Under the pieces are notes generated by a model. It ran no database searches. It was not told the DNA's origin and saw only the letters and a list, made by a program, of their open reading frames with translations. This document shows positions 7,212-14,890 of a stretch of 64,000 bases of DNA, in pieces. How positions within the stretch are numbered: the stretch's first letter is position 1; each line of letters starts with the position of its first letter. Position numbers and translations under genes: made by a program. Origin of the DNA: Chloroflexota bacterium. Lineage in GTDB: Bacteria; Chloroflexota; Anaerolineae; UBA4142; SHND01. The stretch spans positions 124,001 to 188,000 of the forward strand of contig SHND01000071.1 of NCBI GenBank assembly GCA_004295045.1, written 5' to 3'.

Positions 7212-8406
7212 TTGGAATGACTTTGATATTGCCCCAATCTCCAACCTTGACATAGACGATGCCGAGGTTAAACACCTGAACGATGTAATCGTCTATCAGA
7301 TACGTCATTGGCAATTCGTCGGTTTGCTGATCCTGCAAACCGTTCGCTTTGGCAAATTTCCACAGCGCCGCCGTATTGTTCACCGGCATCCAAGGCACTT
7401 GATTCACCGCCGCCATGACGGCTTGCTCCAAAGTTTGTCCCGGCGCGACTCCTGTCGGTAACCGCACCAAAAAATTTTGCGCGATTGCGTTGCGAAAATC
7501 ATCCAGCACCAGAGGTCTCGTACTAAAGCACCAACCCGGGTCCGTGTTGAGCCAACGAAACAGCGTGAGCGCTTGAATCGGCTGATTATTTGAAATCGAA
7601 TTCCAGCGATTGATTTCGGCAAACGCGGCAGTGACCCAGCCGGTATTTTGATTCAACCAATTCGGCACGTCGTTGATGAGCGGCTGCGTTTCGGTGAGGT
7701 ACACCGGCAATTTTTTCATGGACGCAGGAATCGCGTTCACAAAATTTTGGTACGCCAAAAAGCCGCGATAATTATTTTGGTATGGCGGCGGAAATTTTTC
7801 TTGATTCACAATATCGCCTGGATTTTGCCCGCGCGAATAGGTGTGAACCGCAACCCCATCACATTGTCCTTGCAGCGGCGTCATAATGTCCCGAAAATAT
7901 TTAATCCAATCGCCCGTCGGATTCGCCGGATAATTTGTTTCGATGTTGAACGGACCGACCGCGCCGGGCACCACGTTCGCGTTTGCGAGACCGGGTTTTC
8001 CTTGAATCGCCGCGCGGCATTTCAAAAAACAATCCACGTAATCGGCGGGGAGAATTGGCTGCCCTTGCGGACGTTCCGCCGCTATGTTCATCTCGTTGCC
8101 GATAATAAATACTTTGATGCCTTTACTGCCCGCTGCCCAATTCGCACACTGCTGCGCGAACGCCTGATAACCGGAGGGCAGGGGAATCGTCCCCGCGCTG
8201 CCATAGCCATTGTTCAAACGCACAATGACGCGGCATTTTGCATTGACCACTGTAGAGTAATCAGCGGGCGGATCGTTCCACACGTCAACCGAACGGACGA
8301 GCCAACCGCTGCAATTGTTTTGCTGCAAAAAACTCAACCCTTCGACATCGTGAATGCCGTAGATGGTTTGCGGAAATTGGTCAGGAGTGGGTGGGATGGC
8401 GGGCAT
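7207..8406 (-). CDS. Glycoside-hydrolase-like TIM-barrel protein
   Basis: The 399-residue protein has the look of a clan-A glycosidase barrel. KVFIIGNEMN carries a candidate acid/base Glu after Asn, and PVYLTETQP carries a candidate nucleophile Glu on a later strand. VAVHTYSRG and ALTLFRWLN fit the strands between and after. The C-terminal 80 residues form a separate domain rich in hydrophobic beta segments. No signal peptide is visible. The ATG lies two bases after the thyX-type stop codon, so the two are probably co-transcribed. Substrate and exact family are unknown, and it could be a non-catalytic relative. Confidence 0.55.
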   Translation of the reverse strand: MPAIPPTPDQFPQTIYGIHDVEGLSFLQQNNCSGWLVRSVDVWNDPPADYSTVVNAKCRVIVRLNNGYGSAGTIPLPSGYQAFAQQCANWAAGSKGIKVFIIGNEMNIAAERPQGQPILPADYVDCFLKCRAAIQGKPGLANANVVPGAVGPFNIETNYPANPTGDWIKYFRDIMTPLQGQCDGVAVHTYSRGQNPGDIVNQEKFPPPYQNNYRGFLAYQNFVNAIPASMKKLPVYLTETQPLINDVPNWLNQNTGWVTAAFAEINRWNSISNNQPIQALTLFRWLNTDPGWCFSTRPLVLDDFRNAIAQNFLVRLPTGVAPGQTLEQAVMAAVNQVPWMPVNNTAALWKFAKANGLQDQQTDELPMTYLIDDYIVQVFNLGIVYVKVGDWGNIKVIPK

Positions 8407-8408
8407 AT

Positions 8409-10148
8409 TTAGGGATTACCCATTCTCTTTTTCGCGCTGCGCATCTCGGCGCGCAGGCGGCTCATCGGTGGATTCGGTTTCAAATTTACAAAGGTCATTC
8501 CCTCGACCAACAATGGATGCACCTCGCGCACGGCATAATACATTTGCTGGCTCGTGAGCCGATAGTCGGGATGCCCCTGTTCCGTCGTCCGCAGTTCGCA
8601 CCAATGATACAGCTCGCGCAGATTTAATTCAATGTTGTAACGGACGCGGTAGCCGTACGGAATCAGGTATTGTGCCTCGTTCGGATACTCGTCCGCGATG
8701 GCGCGGAATAATTTATCTGCGCGCTCCATGTTGACATTGTACGCGTCGCGGATTTCAGGCACCGCGTTAATTTGTTCGTTCGTTTCAAAACCGTGTACGG
8801 TGGTGTACGCTTGGCGGTCGGGCGTCACCACGCGATGTCTTTGCAAATCGCGGAATTCGCCGATATTTATCAGCAAATCAAATTCGTAGCGCGCATGTTC
8901 AAACGCGCGTCCCGGTTTGTGCCGCCGATTGCCGCGTGTGCCAACATACGCGCGCACAATTTCCGCCTTTTCAATTTCGGATAATTCTTTTACGCGGGTC
9001 ATCACCGCGCATTTTTCCCACTCCCCCGCGCCAAACAAAATCGCGGCGACGACAGCATCTAATGCGTCCGCGTCATATCGCGTGAGCGTCACTTTTGTCT
9101 CTACATCGTTCGTCATTCGTCGTCCGTCTTCCGTCGCCCGTCGTTCACCGTCCGTCGTCAAGTATTTTTTCTCCAATTCTCTCTGCACCGCGCGCCTGCC
9201 CTGCAAATACTCTTGCAAGCGTTTTCCCTTTTCATCGTCCGCGCGTTTGATGAACGGACCGATCACCGCGTCCAATTCGTGCGCGCCCGCGCGTCCGAGC
9301 CAGCGATTTTCCGCGAATGGGTCGGCGAGCAAATTCAAAAGCATGTACTCGAGCGCGCGTCCGTTGCCCCATACGCCGACGTTGGTCAATGTCGCCATCG
9401 GCAAAAAGCAGCGCAGTAGATCACACGCCTGCGCGCGGACAGCCGATTTGTAGGCGAACGCCGCGCTCTTGCGAAATTCTTCATCCGTAATGCGCGCAAA
9501 TTTTTCGACATCGCCCGTCAGCGCGTTTTCAAATTCAATCTCATCAATCGGATGCGTTTGTTCGAGATAAAGAATCATGCGCGGCAGCATCGCCGCATAC
9601 GAATCGAACAAACCATCGAGATGTTGAATCACCTGCTCGCCGTAACGCGATTCACACAAATTGCTGTCACGATAATAGCGATATTGTCCATTCACTTTGT
9701 CGTCGAACGGCACATAACGCGATGATTTTTCGAGAAATGCCAAACCGATGCGATGATCTTCGATAGTTTTAGCGGCAATTTGCGAGACTTCTTGAAACGC
9801 GATGTGCGCGCCGCCCAGTTCGCCGACCGAATCGTCGCCGTAATCAGAGAGAATGCGCGTGTAGAATGCTTCTGCTTTCGCGCGCGCTTCCGCCGTCGAA
9901 ACTTCCGAGATTGCCAAAATCTCGGAAGTTTGCACGCGTCCAAAAAATTCGTCCAAAAACAATCGCCGCACGCCTTTGGATGAACGGCTGTAACGCGAGA
10001 ACAACGCGCCTTTGACCACTTCGGGCAAATTCATCAGCGCGACGACCGAACGACCCGAATTGGAAAAGTATGGGGCGATGCGCTCCGCTTCTTCAGGCGA
10101 GAGTGATTCGCTGGAAGATGTTAGATGATTTTCAAATTCGTTTGTCAT
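8409..10148 (-). CDS. thyX: Tandem ThyX-type (FAD-dependent thymidylate synthase fold) protein
   Basis: The 579-residue protein is about twice the length of a canonical ThyX and appears to hold two ThyX-like domains. The first spans about residues 30-300 with EKSSRYVPF. The second spans about 350-570 with RHKPGRAFEHARYEFD and LQRHRVVTPDRQAYT. ThyX makes dTMP from dUMP using FAD, NADPH and methylene-tetrahydrofolate. The canonical RHRxxSxxxxSxR motif is altered here (RHRVVTPDRQ), so synthase activity is uncertain. Residues 329-345 are encoded by a degenerate DNA repeat and form a charged insertion between the domains. No Shine-Dalgarno is seen, because repeat DNA lies directly upstream. Confidence 0.75.
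   Translation of the reverse strand: MTNEFENHLTSSSESLSPEEAERIAPYFSNSGRSVVALMNLPEVVKGALFSRYSRSSKGVRRLFLDEFFGRVQTSEILAISEVSTAEARAKAEAFYTRILSDYGDDSVGELGGAHIAFQEVSQIAAKTIEDHRIGLAFLEKSSRYVPFDDKVNGQYRYYRDSNLCESRYGEQVIQHLDGLFDSYAAMLPRMILYLEQTHPIDEIEFENALTGDVEKFARITDEEFRKSAAFAYKSAVRAQACDLLRCFLPMATLTNVGVWGNGRALEYMLLNLLADPFAENRWLGRAGAHELDAVIGPFIKRADDEKGKRLQEYLQGRRAVQRELEKKYLTTDGERRATEDGRRMTNDVETKVTLTRYDADALDAVVAAILFGAGEWEKCAVMTRVKELSEIEKAEIVRAYVGTRGNRRHKPGRAFEHARYEFDLLINIGEFRDLQRHRVVTPDRQAYTTVHGFETNEQINAVPEIRDAYNVNMERADKLFRAIADEYPNEAQYLIPYGYRVRYNIELNLRELYHWCELRTTEQGHPDYRLTSQQMYYAVREVHPLLVEGMTFVNLKPNPPMSRLRAEMRSAKKRMGNP
9112..9162. repeat. Degenerate tandem repeat inside the thyX-type gene
   Basis: Seven CGTC-containing units (CATTCGTCGTCCGTCTTCCG and on) form a degenerate tandem array of 6-8 bp steps within the coding frame. 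The translated product is the linker GERRATEDGRRMTND near residues 329-345, between the two ThyX-like domains. Confidence 0.6.
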
Positions 10149-10151
10149 GGT

Positions 10152-10196
10152 TCACTTTGCAATTCGCAATTCGCAATTCGCAACTCGCATTTCCGA
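10152..10196. repeat. Intergenic degenerate tandem repeat
   Basis: About five copies of an 8-bp unit, CAATTCG(C/A), run between the PP2C gene stop and the thyX-type start: CAATTCGCAATTCGCAATTC, then CGCAACTCGCATTTCCG. The array occupies almost all of this 55-base gap and replaces any leader for the thyX-type gene. Confidence 0.7.
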
Positions 10197-10203
10197 ATTT
10201 TCT

Positions 10204-13200
10204 TCACAAATTCCTTTTCACCACCACCAACGTTAGATCGTCAAATTGTTGCGCGCCTTCTGTGAATTCTTGGACCGCGCGCAAAATTTCGTCGGTGAGT
10301 TCTTGCGCCGTTTTCTCGGCGTACTCTTGAATCACTTCGATCAAACGACTCGCGCCGAATTCTTCCTCGCCGCTCTTGTCCAGCGCGTCCGTCACACCAT
10401 CGGTGTACATGACCACCACATCGCCGCATTCTAATTGCAAATGCATTTGCGGTTCTTCCACGTTTGGCAAAATGCCGAGCGCGATGCCGTGTTCTTTGAG
10501 AGGCGTGACAGTTTGATCGGAATGATGATACAAAAGCGGCGGATTGTGCCCCGCGTTCACATAGGTGAGACTGCCATCCGTCGCGTCAAGGACTCCGTAA
10601 AATGCCGTGACGAACATATCGGATTGCGCGTCCGCGATGATGACATCGTTCGCGCGCTCCATTGCTTCACGCGGGGATGGTTTGCCGATTGCCATGGTGC
10701 GAATGATTGTGCGTGTGAGCGCCATGAACAACGCGGCGGCGAGTCCTTTGTCCGAAACATCCGCGATCACCAAGCCAAGTCGTTGATGCTGCAGCGGAAT
10801 CATGTCGTAAAAGTCGCCGCCGACGAGACGCGCCGCGTGCCAGGCGACGGCAATGTCATACCCGGGAATGCGCGGCGGGCGCGCCGGCAAAAATGAAGTT
10901 TGAATTTGTCGCGCGAGGCCGAGTTCGTATTCGATGCGTTTTGAACGTTCGGCTTGTTCATCCAGTCGCGCCCGTTCGATGGCGACAGCCGCTTGATTGG
11001 CAATGCCGTACAAGACGCGGATTTCTTCTGAACTAAAGCGGTGATCTTTTTCGCCTTGGTCTACACCGAGTGCGCCGACCATCTCGCCGCGCGCGATGAG
11101 GGGAATGAGGACGACCGATTCCAGCTCAAAGATGGTTGCCAGATTTGGCTGAAGGAGCTCGGAGCTTTGCGCGTTAGCGATTTGGATGGGTTCGCGCTTT
11201 TCCCACAATTCCGCAAAGACGGTGCGCGGCGTTTGGTTGATTGGAAGGCGCAAGCGTTCAAAGGCGCGATCCATCGCAGGCGTCAAGCCGTATGCTTTTG
11301 CCGCGCGAAATTCGTGCGCGATGGGATCGTACAAAAAGACGGAGGCTCGTTTCACGCCGACGAGAATGGTTGTTAACGTGACGACGGTGTCGAGCGCATC
11401 ATCCAGCGATTCTTGGTCCGCCAAGTTTTCCGCAACGTTCAGCAGCGCGTTCAGATAGTATGCTTCAATTTGCTGCGCTTCATACAAACGCGCGTTTTCG
11501 ATTGCGATGGCGATCTGGGCGCCGAGTGTCTTGAGGACAAACAAATCTTCTTCGCCAAACGCGCCGATGCGTTCACTTTGCACATCGAGGACACCGACGA
11601 CGCGCTGTCCAATCACTAACGGGACGGCGAGCTCGGAACGCGTATTGATTGTTTGCGCGTCGGGTCCCGCTGAATAGCGCGGATCTTGAAGCACGTCATC
11701 CACGACAAGCGGTTCGGCGTGCGCGGCAACCCAACCGGTGATGCCCTCGCGATATCTCATGCGTTCGCCGCGCCGCCGCCATTGTTCGCCCAAAGGATGC
11801 GTCGTCGCGAAAAATACCAGATCGCCATTCTCTTGTTCGACGAGAACATGAACATGGCTGTAGCCAAAGCGCTCTTGAATCTCATCCACCACTTTGGGCA
11901 GCAACTCATCCAGTTCGGAAATTTGTGCAACTTTGGCGCCGACGTCGCTTACAATGGCGAGCTGCGTGGCGCGGCGGCGTTCGACCGAATACAAGCGCGC
12001 GTTCTCTAACGCGACCGCCGCTTGCCCCGCCAACACGTTAAGCGTGCGCGCATTGATCATCGTTAACGCGCGCGCTTGTGAACTGATCGCTGTGACCATG
12101 CCGATGACGTCATCGCCCGCGAGCATCGGTACGAAAATCACCGAGCGCGCGGTCAAACCATCCTGGCGCGTCTCGAATGGAAATGGCAGTTTGCGCGTAC
12201 GCAAATCATCCGCCGCCAGCGAAGCGGAATGATCGCGCATAAAGACCAGCGCGGGCGTCAAATCTGCGGTACTGCGCGTCCACGTAATGTTTCCGCTGCG
12301 CGTTTCCGCGCGCAGTGCCACCGTCTCGCGGTCGGGACCGTACAATTCCACGCGAATGATTTCTGCGCGCAGGACGCGTTGGGCATATTGCAGCGAGAGT
12401 TCGATGACGCGGTCCGTGTTAAAGCCCGCCTGCGAAACAGCTTGATTGAATTCGTTCAGCACCGCGAGTTCGCGCGTACGGCGATTCAGGCGTTCTTCGC
12501 TGATGGCGTAGCGTTGAATCACGAATGCGACTTCGATCAAGCCGGCAGCGAGCAGCAAGAAAACCGGACGCGTGAGTCCGCCAAATTCGGTATAGACGAC
12601 GGCGATGACCATTGAAAAGGGCAGTGGCACGAGTTCGACGAGGAGAGAGGCGCCGAGCGTTTCGCGAAAGAGCTTGTAAAAACTGCGCCCGCCGATGCGA
12701 AGAATTTCCCAAATTGCCCAACCGAGATTATCGAGGACGTACCACAGCAGCATCGTCGCGCCCGCCGGAATCAAATTGACGATTCCAAAATCGGGGGGGG
12801 GAAGTGTGCCGCCCAAAGTGAGAAAGAGGTTGCCGCAGAGGAGCCCCATGATGGCTTTGAGCCCCGCGTTAAAGATTGGCGACTCGAACAGCAAGAGGGA
12901 GTGGCGCGGTCCATATTCCAAATTGTTGATCAAAATGTAAAACAGCGAACTCGCGGCGGGCACCCACGCGCCCGGAATCGGACCGAAAATAAAGATCGCG
13001 GCGAGGTCAACGATGCCGACAAGGGAATGCAGGGTATCGGGATGAGAGTACACTCCCGCGCGTTTTACGATGAACGACAAGAGGATGAAAAAGAGGATGG
13101 GCAGAATCTGCTGCCAGAGGACAGCCCAATCCGTGAGATAGACCAGCACGCCCAGCCCGAGCAAGCCGACCCCAAACGAAAAGATCAAGCGGGGGAGTGT

Positions 13201-13209
13201 TGGACGCAT
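10204..13209 (-). CDS. Membrane-anchored GAF-GAF-GAF-PP2C serine phosphatase (RsbU-like)
   Basis: The 1001-residue protein begins with about seven membrane helices (residues 1-235). Three GAF domains follow (about 265-430, 450-605 and 620-775). The SpoIIE-type PP2C phosphatase (about 790-1000) has GGDFYDMI, IADVSDKGLAAALFM, VNAGHNPPLLY and MYTDGVTDA as metal-binding motifs. It should dephosphorylate the STAS antagonist encoded just upstream in response to a membrane or ligand signal. I start at ATG 13209; an upstream extension to 13539 would overlap the STAS gene. The coding strand contains a C9 run near residue 136 in the membrane region, a possible slippage site. Confidence 0.88.
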   Translation of the reverse strand: MRPTLPRLIFSFGVGLLGLGVLVYLTDWAVLWQQILPILFFILLSFIVKRAGVYSHPDTLHSLVGIVDLAAIFIFGPIPGAWVPAASSLFYILINNLEYGPRHSLLLFESPIFNAGLKAIMGLLCGNLFLTLGGTLPPPDFGIVNLIPAGATMLLWYVLDNLGWAIWEILRIGGRSFYKLFRETLGASLLVELVPLPFSMVIAVVYTEFGGLTRPVFLLLAAGLIEVAFVIQRYAISEERLNRRTRELAVLNEFNQAVSQAGFNTDRVIELSLQYAQRVLRAEIIRVELYGPDRETVALRAETRSGNITWTRSTADLTPALVFMRDHSASLAADDLRTRKLPFPFETRQDGLTARSVIFVPMLAGDDVIGMVTAISSQARALTMINARTLNVLAGQAAVALENARLYSVERRRATQLAIVSDVGAKVAQISELDELLPKVVDEIQERFGYSHVHVLVEQENGDLVFFATTHPLGEQWRRRGERMRYREGITGWVAAHAEPLVVDDVLQDPRYSAGPDAQTINTRSELAVPLVIGQRVVGVLDVQSERIGAFGEEDLFVLKTLGAQIAIAIENARLYEAQQIEAYYLNALLNVAENLADQESLDDALDTVVTLTTILVGVKRASVFLYDPIAHEFRAAKAYGLTPAMDRAFERLRLPINQTPRTVFAELWEKREPIQIANAQSSELLQPNLATIFELESVVLIPLIARGEMVGALGVDQGEKDHRFSSEEIRVLYGIANQAAVAIERARLDEQAERSKRIEYELGLARQIQTSFLPARPPRIPGYDIAVAWHAARLVGGDFYDMIPLQHQRLGLVIADVSDKGLAAALFMALTRTIIRTMAIGKPSPREAMERANDVIIADAQSDMFVTAFYGVLDATDGSLTYVNAGHNPPLLYHHSDQTVTPLKEHGIALGILPNVEEPQMHLQLECGDVVVMYTDGVTDALDKSGEEEFGASRLIEVIQEYAEKTAQELTDEILRAVQEFTEGAQQFDDLTLVVVKRNL

Positions 13210-13265
13210 GAGTCTTGAAAAAAAACTGAAAGGAAAGAGAGAGGTGTGTGACGCGCAATTAAAAG

Positions 13266-13601
13266 TCAAGCGTCGGAGGACGGATGCGCATCCAGCGCGC
13301 GCTGCGCGGCGTTTGCTGTTGGCTGAATCTCCAACACATGGTCGAGCCCTGCCATGGCGATGATTTCTGCAAGTCGCGCATTCAAACAGCATAATACTAA
13401 TTTGCCGCCATTGGTTTTTGCGGCTTTGCTCGCGCGCATCAACACGCGCAAACCATCGGAACTGACATAGCGCGTTTCGGTCATGTCTACGAGGATGCGT
13501 GCATTCGGTCCGCGCGTCAACGATTCCAATTCCATCCACAAACTGCGCGCGCCCAACGCATCGAGCCGCCCCTGCGGTTGAACGATCTTGATTTCGCTCA
13601 T
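13266..13601 (-). CDS. STAS-domain anti-sigma factor antagonist
   Basis: The 111-residue protein is a single STAS domain. It contains ILVDMTETRYVSSDGLRVLM, in which Ser47 or Ser48 is the expected phosphorylation site, followed by GGKLVLCCLNARLAEI. In the partner-switching scheme it is phosphorylated by the RsbW-like kinase and reactivated by the PP2C phosphatase. The start codon overlaps the stop of the kinase gene, implying translational coupling. Confidence 0.88.
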   Translation of the reverse strand: MSEIKIVQPQGRLDALGARSLWMELESLTRGPNARILVDMTETRYVSSDGLRVLMRASKAAKTNGGKLVLCCLNARLAEIIAMAGLDHVLEIQPTANAAQRALDAHPSSDA

Positions 13602-14020
13602 TTTAATTTCTTGATCATGCGCGTGATGTTGCCCCCCTGATCGTGCGTGAACTCGACCTTGTCCATCAACTTTTTCATAAAAAAGATGCCCAGCCCGCCG
13701 ACGGAACGTTCCGACAACGAACTTTTCGTATTTGGCTTTTTTACCTCTTTTGGATTGAATGGCTTACCCTGATCGCGAATTTCGACAAAGAATTCTTTTT
13801 CATCCACGCGCAGCTTGATCGAGATGTGCCCATCGGATTGTCCCGCGTACGCGTGTTCCATCACATTCGTCACAGCTTCGTCCACCGCCATGATGACATC
13901 GTCGCTTTGCTTTTGGGTGAGTTTCGCTTTTTGCGCGGCATCTGTAACAAAATCGGCAACGCGCGCGAGGTTCGACATATCGCTGGTGATGTCCAAGAGA
14001 TAAAGTTGAGTCTTGGTCAA
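13598..14020 (-). CDS. RsbW-like serine kinase / anti-sigma factor
   Basis: The 140-residue protein is a GHKL ATPase. DEAVTNVMEHAY is the N box, VEIRDQGKPFNP the G1 box and GGLGIFFMKKLMD the G2 region. RsbW-type proteins bind a sigma factor or phosphorylate a STAS antagonist. The stop overlaps the start of the STAS gene and a PP2C phosphatase follows, giving the complete kinase-antagonist-phosphatase set. No sigma factor gene is in the window, so the target may be encoded elsewhere or may not be a sigma factor. Confidence 0.88.
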   Translation of the reverse strand: MTKTQLYLLDITSDMSNLARVADFVTDAAQKAKLTQKQSDDVIMAVDEAVTNVMEHAYAGQSDGHISIKLRVDEKEFFVEIRDQGKPFNPKEVKKPNTKSSLSERSVGGLGIFFMKKLMDKVEFTHDQGGNITRMIKKLK

Positions 14021-14103
14021 GGTCGTCCGCTCCGTCGTTGGTTAGATTCCAATCCGGTTCTGCATCGGAATCGCCGTTGCATCGTGGAAATGCGCGCAAT
14101 CAG

Positions 14104-14688
14104 CTAACCGGCTGCCGCGTTTTCGCGCTGCGCCGCGCGCTGTGTCGCGCGCGTTTGCCACCACACCACCAGCGCGGCAATACAAAAACCGACGAGCGCC
14201 AGATTGAGCGCAATGTTGATAAAGACAAGCACATTCGACAACATGATGTGGGTGTGCGGTGGCGTGCTGCCCAGCCCCGCCATGCCCATCAGTACAGTGC
14301 CAAAACCATGGCCTCGAATGTCTGTGATTTGAATTCCGACCGCGTTTAACAACGTGGGCAAAAGTTGCGAACCGCGAAAATCGCCAAAGAGATGGCGCAC
14401 ATGATTGATGCCCGCGCCATACAACGCTTGGAACGCATACACCAGCACAATCAAAATGCCCCACACCGAACCGCGCCGTGCCAACCACAAACCCAATGGC
14501 GGAATAATCGCATACACTAACGCGCAATACAATAAAAATTCGAGCGTCGAAATGCCATACCATTGCGGTTCATTCGTAATGACGGCATCATCCACAATGT
14601 GCAGCCACAACCCGATAAAACTCGCGCAAAACAGCCAAGTCAGGCGCGAAACGAGAAACGCATAACGCGTCGAACCGGATTCGTTCAT
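14104..14688 (-). CDS. Multi-pass membrane protein, function unknown
   Basis: The 194-residue product has about five hydrophobic segments, including LTWLFCASFIGLWLHIV and NVLVFINIALNLALVGFCIA, and a small basic C-terminal tail. I start at ATG 14688; the frame is open to 14898 but that extension is repeat DNA. The gene lies 83 bases upstream of the RsbW-like kinase on the same strand and could be co-transcribed. I recognise no family. Confidence 0.6.
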   Translation of the reverse strand: MNESGSTRYAFLVSRLTWLFCASFIGLWLHIVDDAVITNEPQWYGISTLEFLLYCALVYAIIPPLGLWLARRGSVWGILIVLVYAFQALYGAGINHVRHLFGDFRGSQLLPTLLNAVGIQITDIRGHGFGTVLMGMAGLGSTPPHTHIMLSNVLVFINIALNLALVGFCIAALVVWWQTRATQRAAQRENAAAG

Positions 14689-14704
14689 GGCGAGAATTAT
14701 AACA

Positions 14705-14835
14705 TAGGAGAGAGTGAAGACTGGCGACTGGAGATGGGGGATTTCGAATTTTGATTTGTGATTTTTGATTTGTGCTAGGCGATACGCGATTAGCCGTCTC
14801 CGAGCTGCCATCGGCTGTCTGCCATCTGCCAATTC
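14705..14835. repeat. Composite degenerate repeat block
   Basis: The gap before the CapA gene holds several successive degenerate tandem stretches: GACTGGCGACTGGAGATGGG, then repeated GATTTGTGATTTTTGATTTG, then GGCGATACGCGATTAG, then GCTGCCATCGGCTGTCTGCC and ATCTGCCAATTC. Each resembles a different junction element seen elsewhere in the window, so this looks like several events stacked together. Confidence 0.55.
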
Positions 14836-14890
14836 TTGACACAAACCTTTTGCGATGGTACAAATTTTTTTCGTCCGCTCTGGAAACCGT

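Noticed and set aside
13210..13539. N-terminal extension of the PP2C phosphatase
   Set aside because: The frame is open but overlaps the STAS gene and the residues show no domain; the membrane part starts at ATG 13209.
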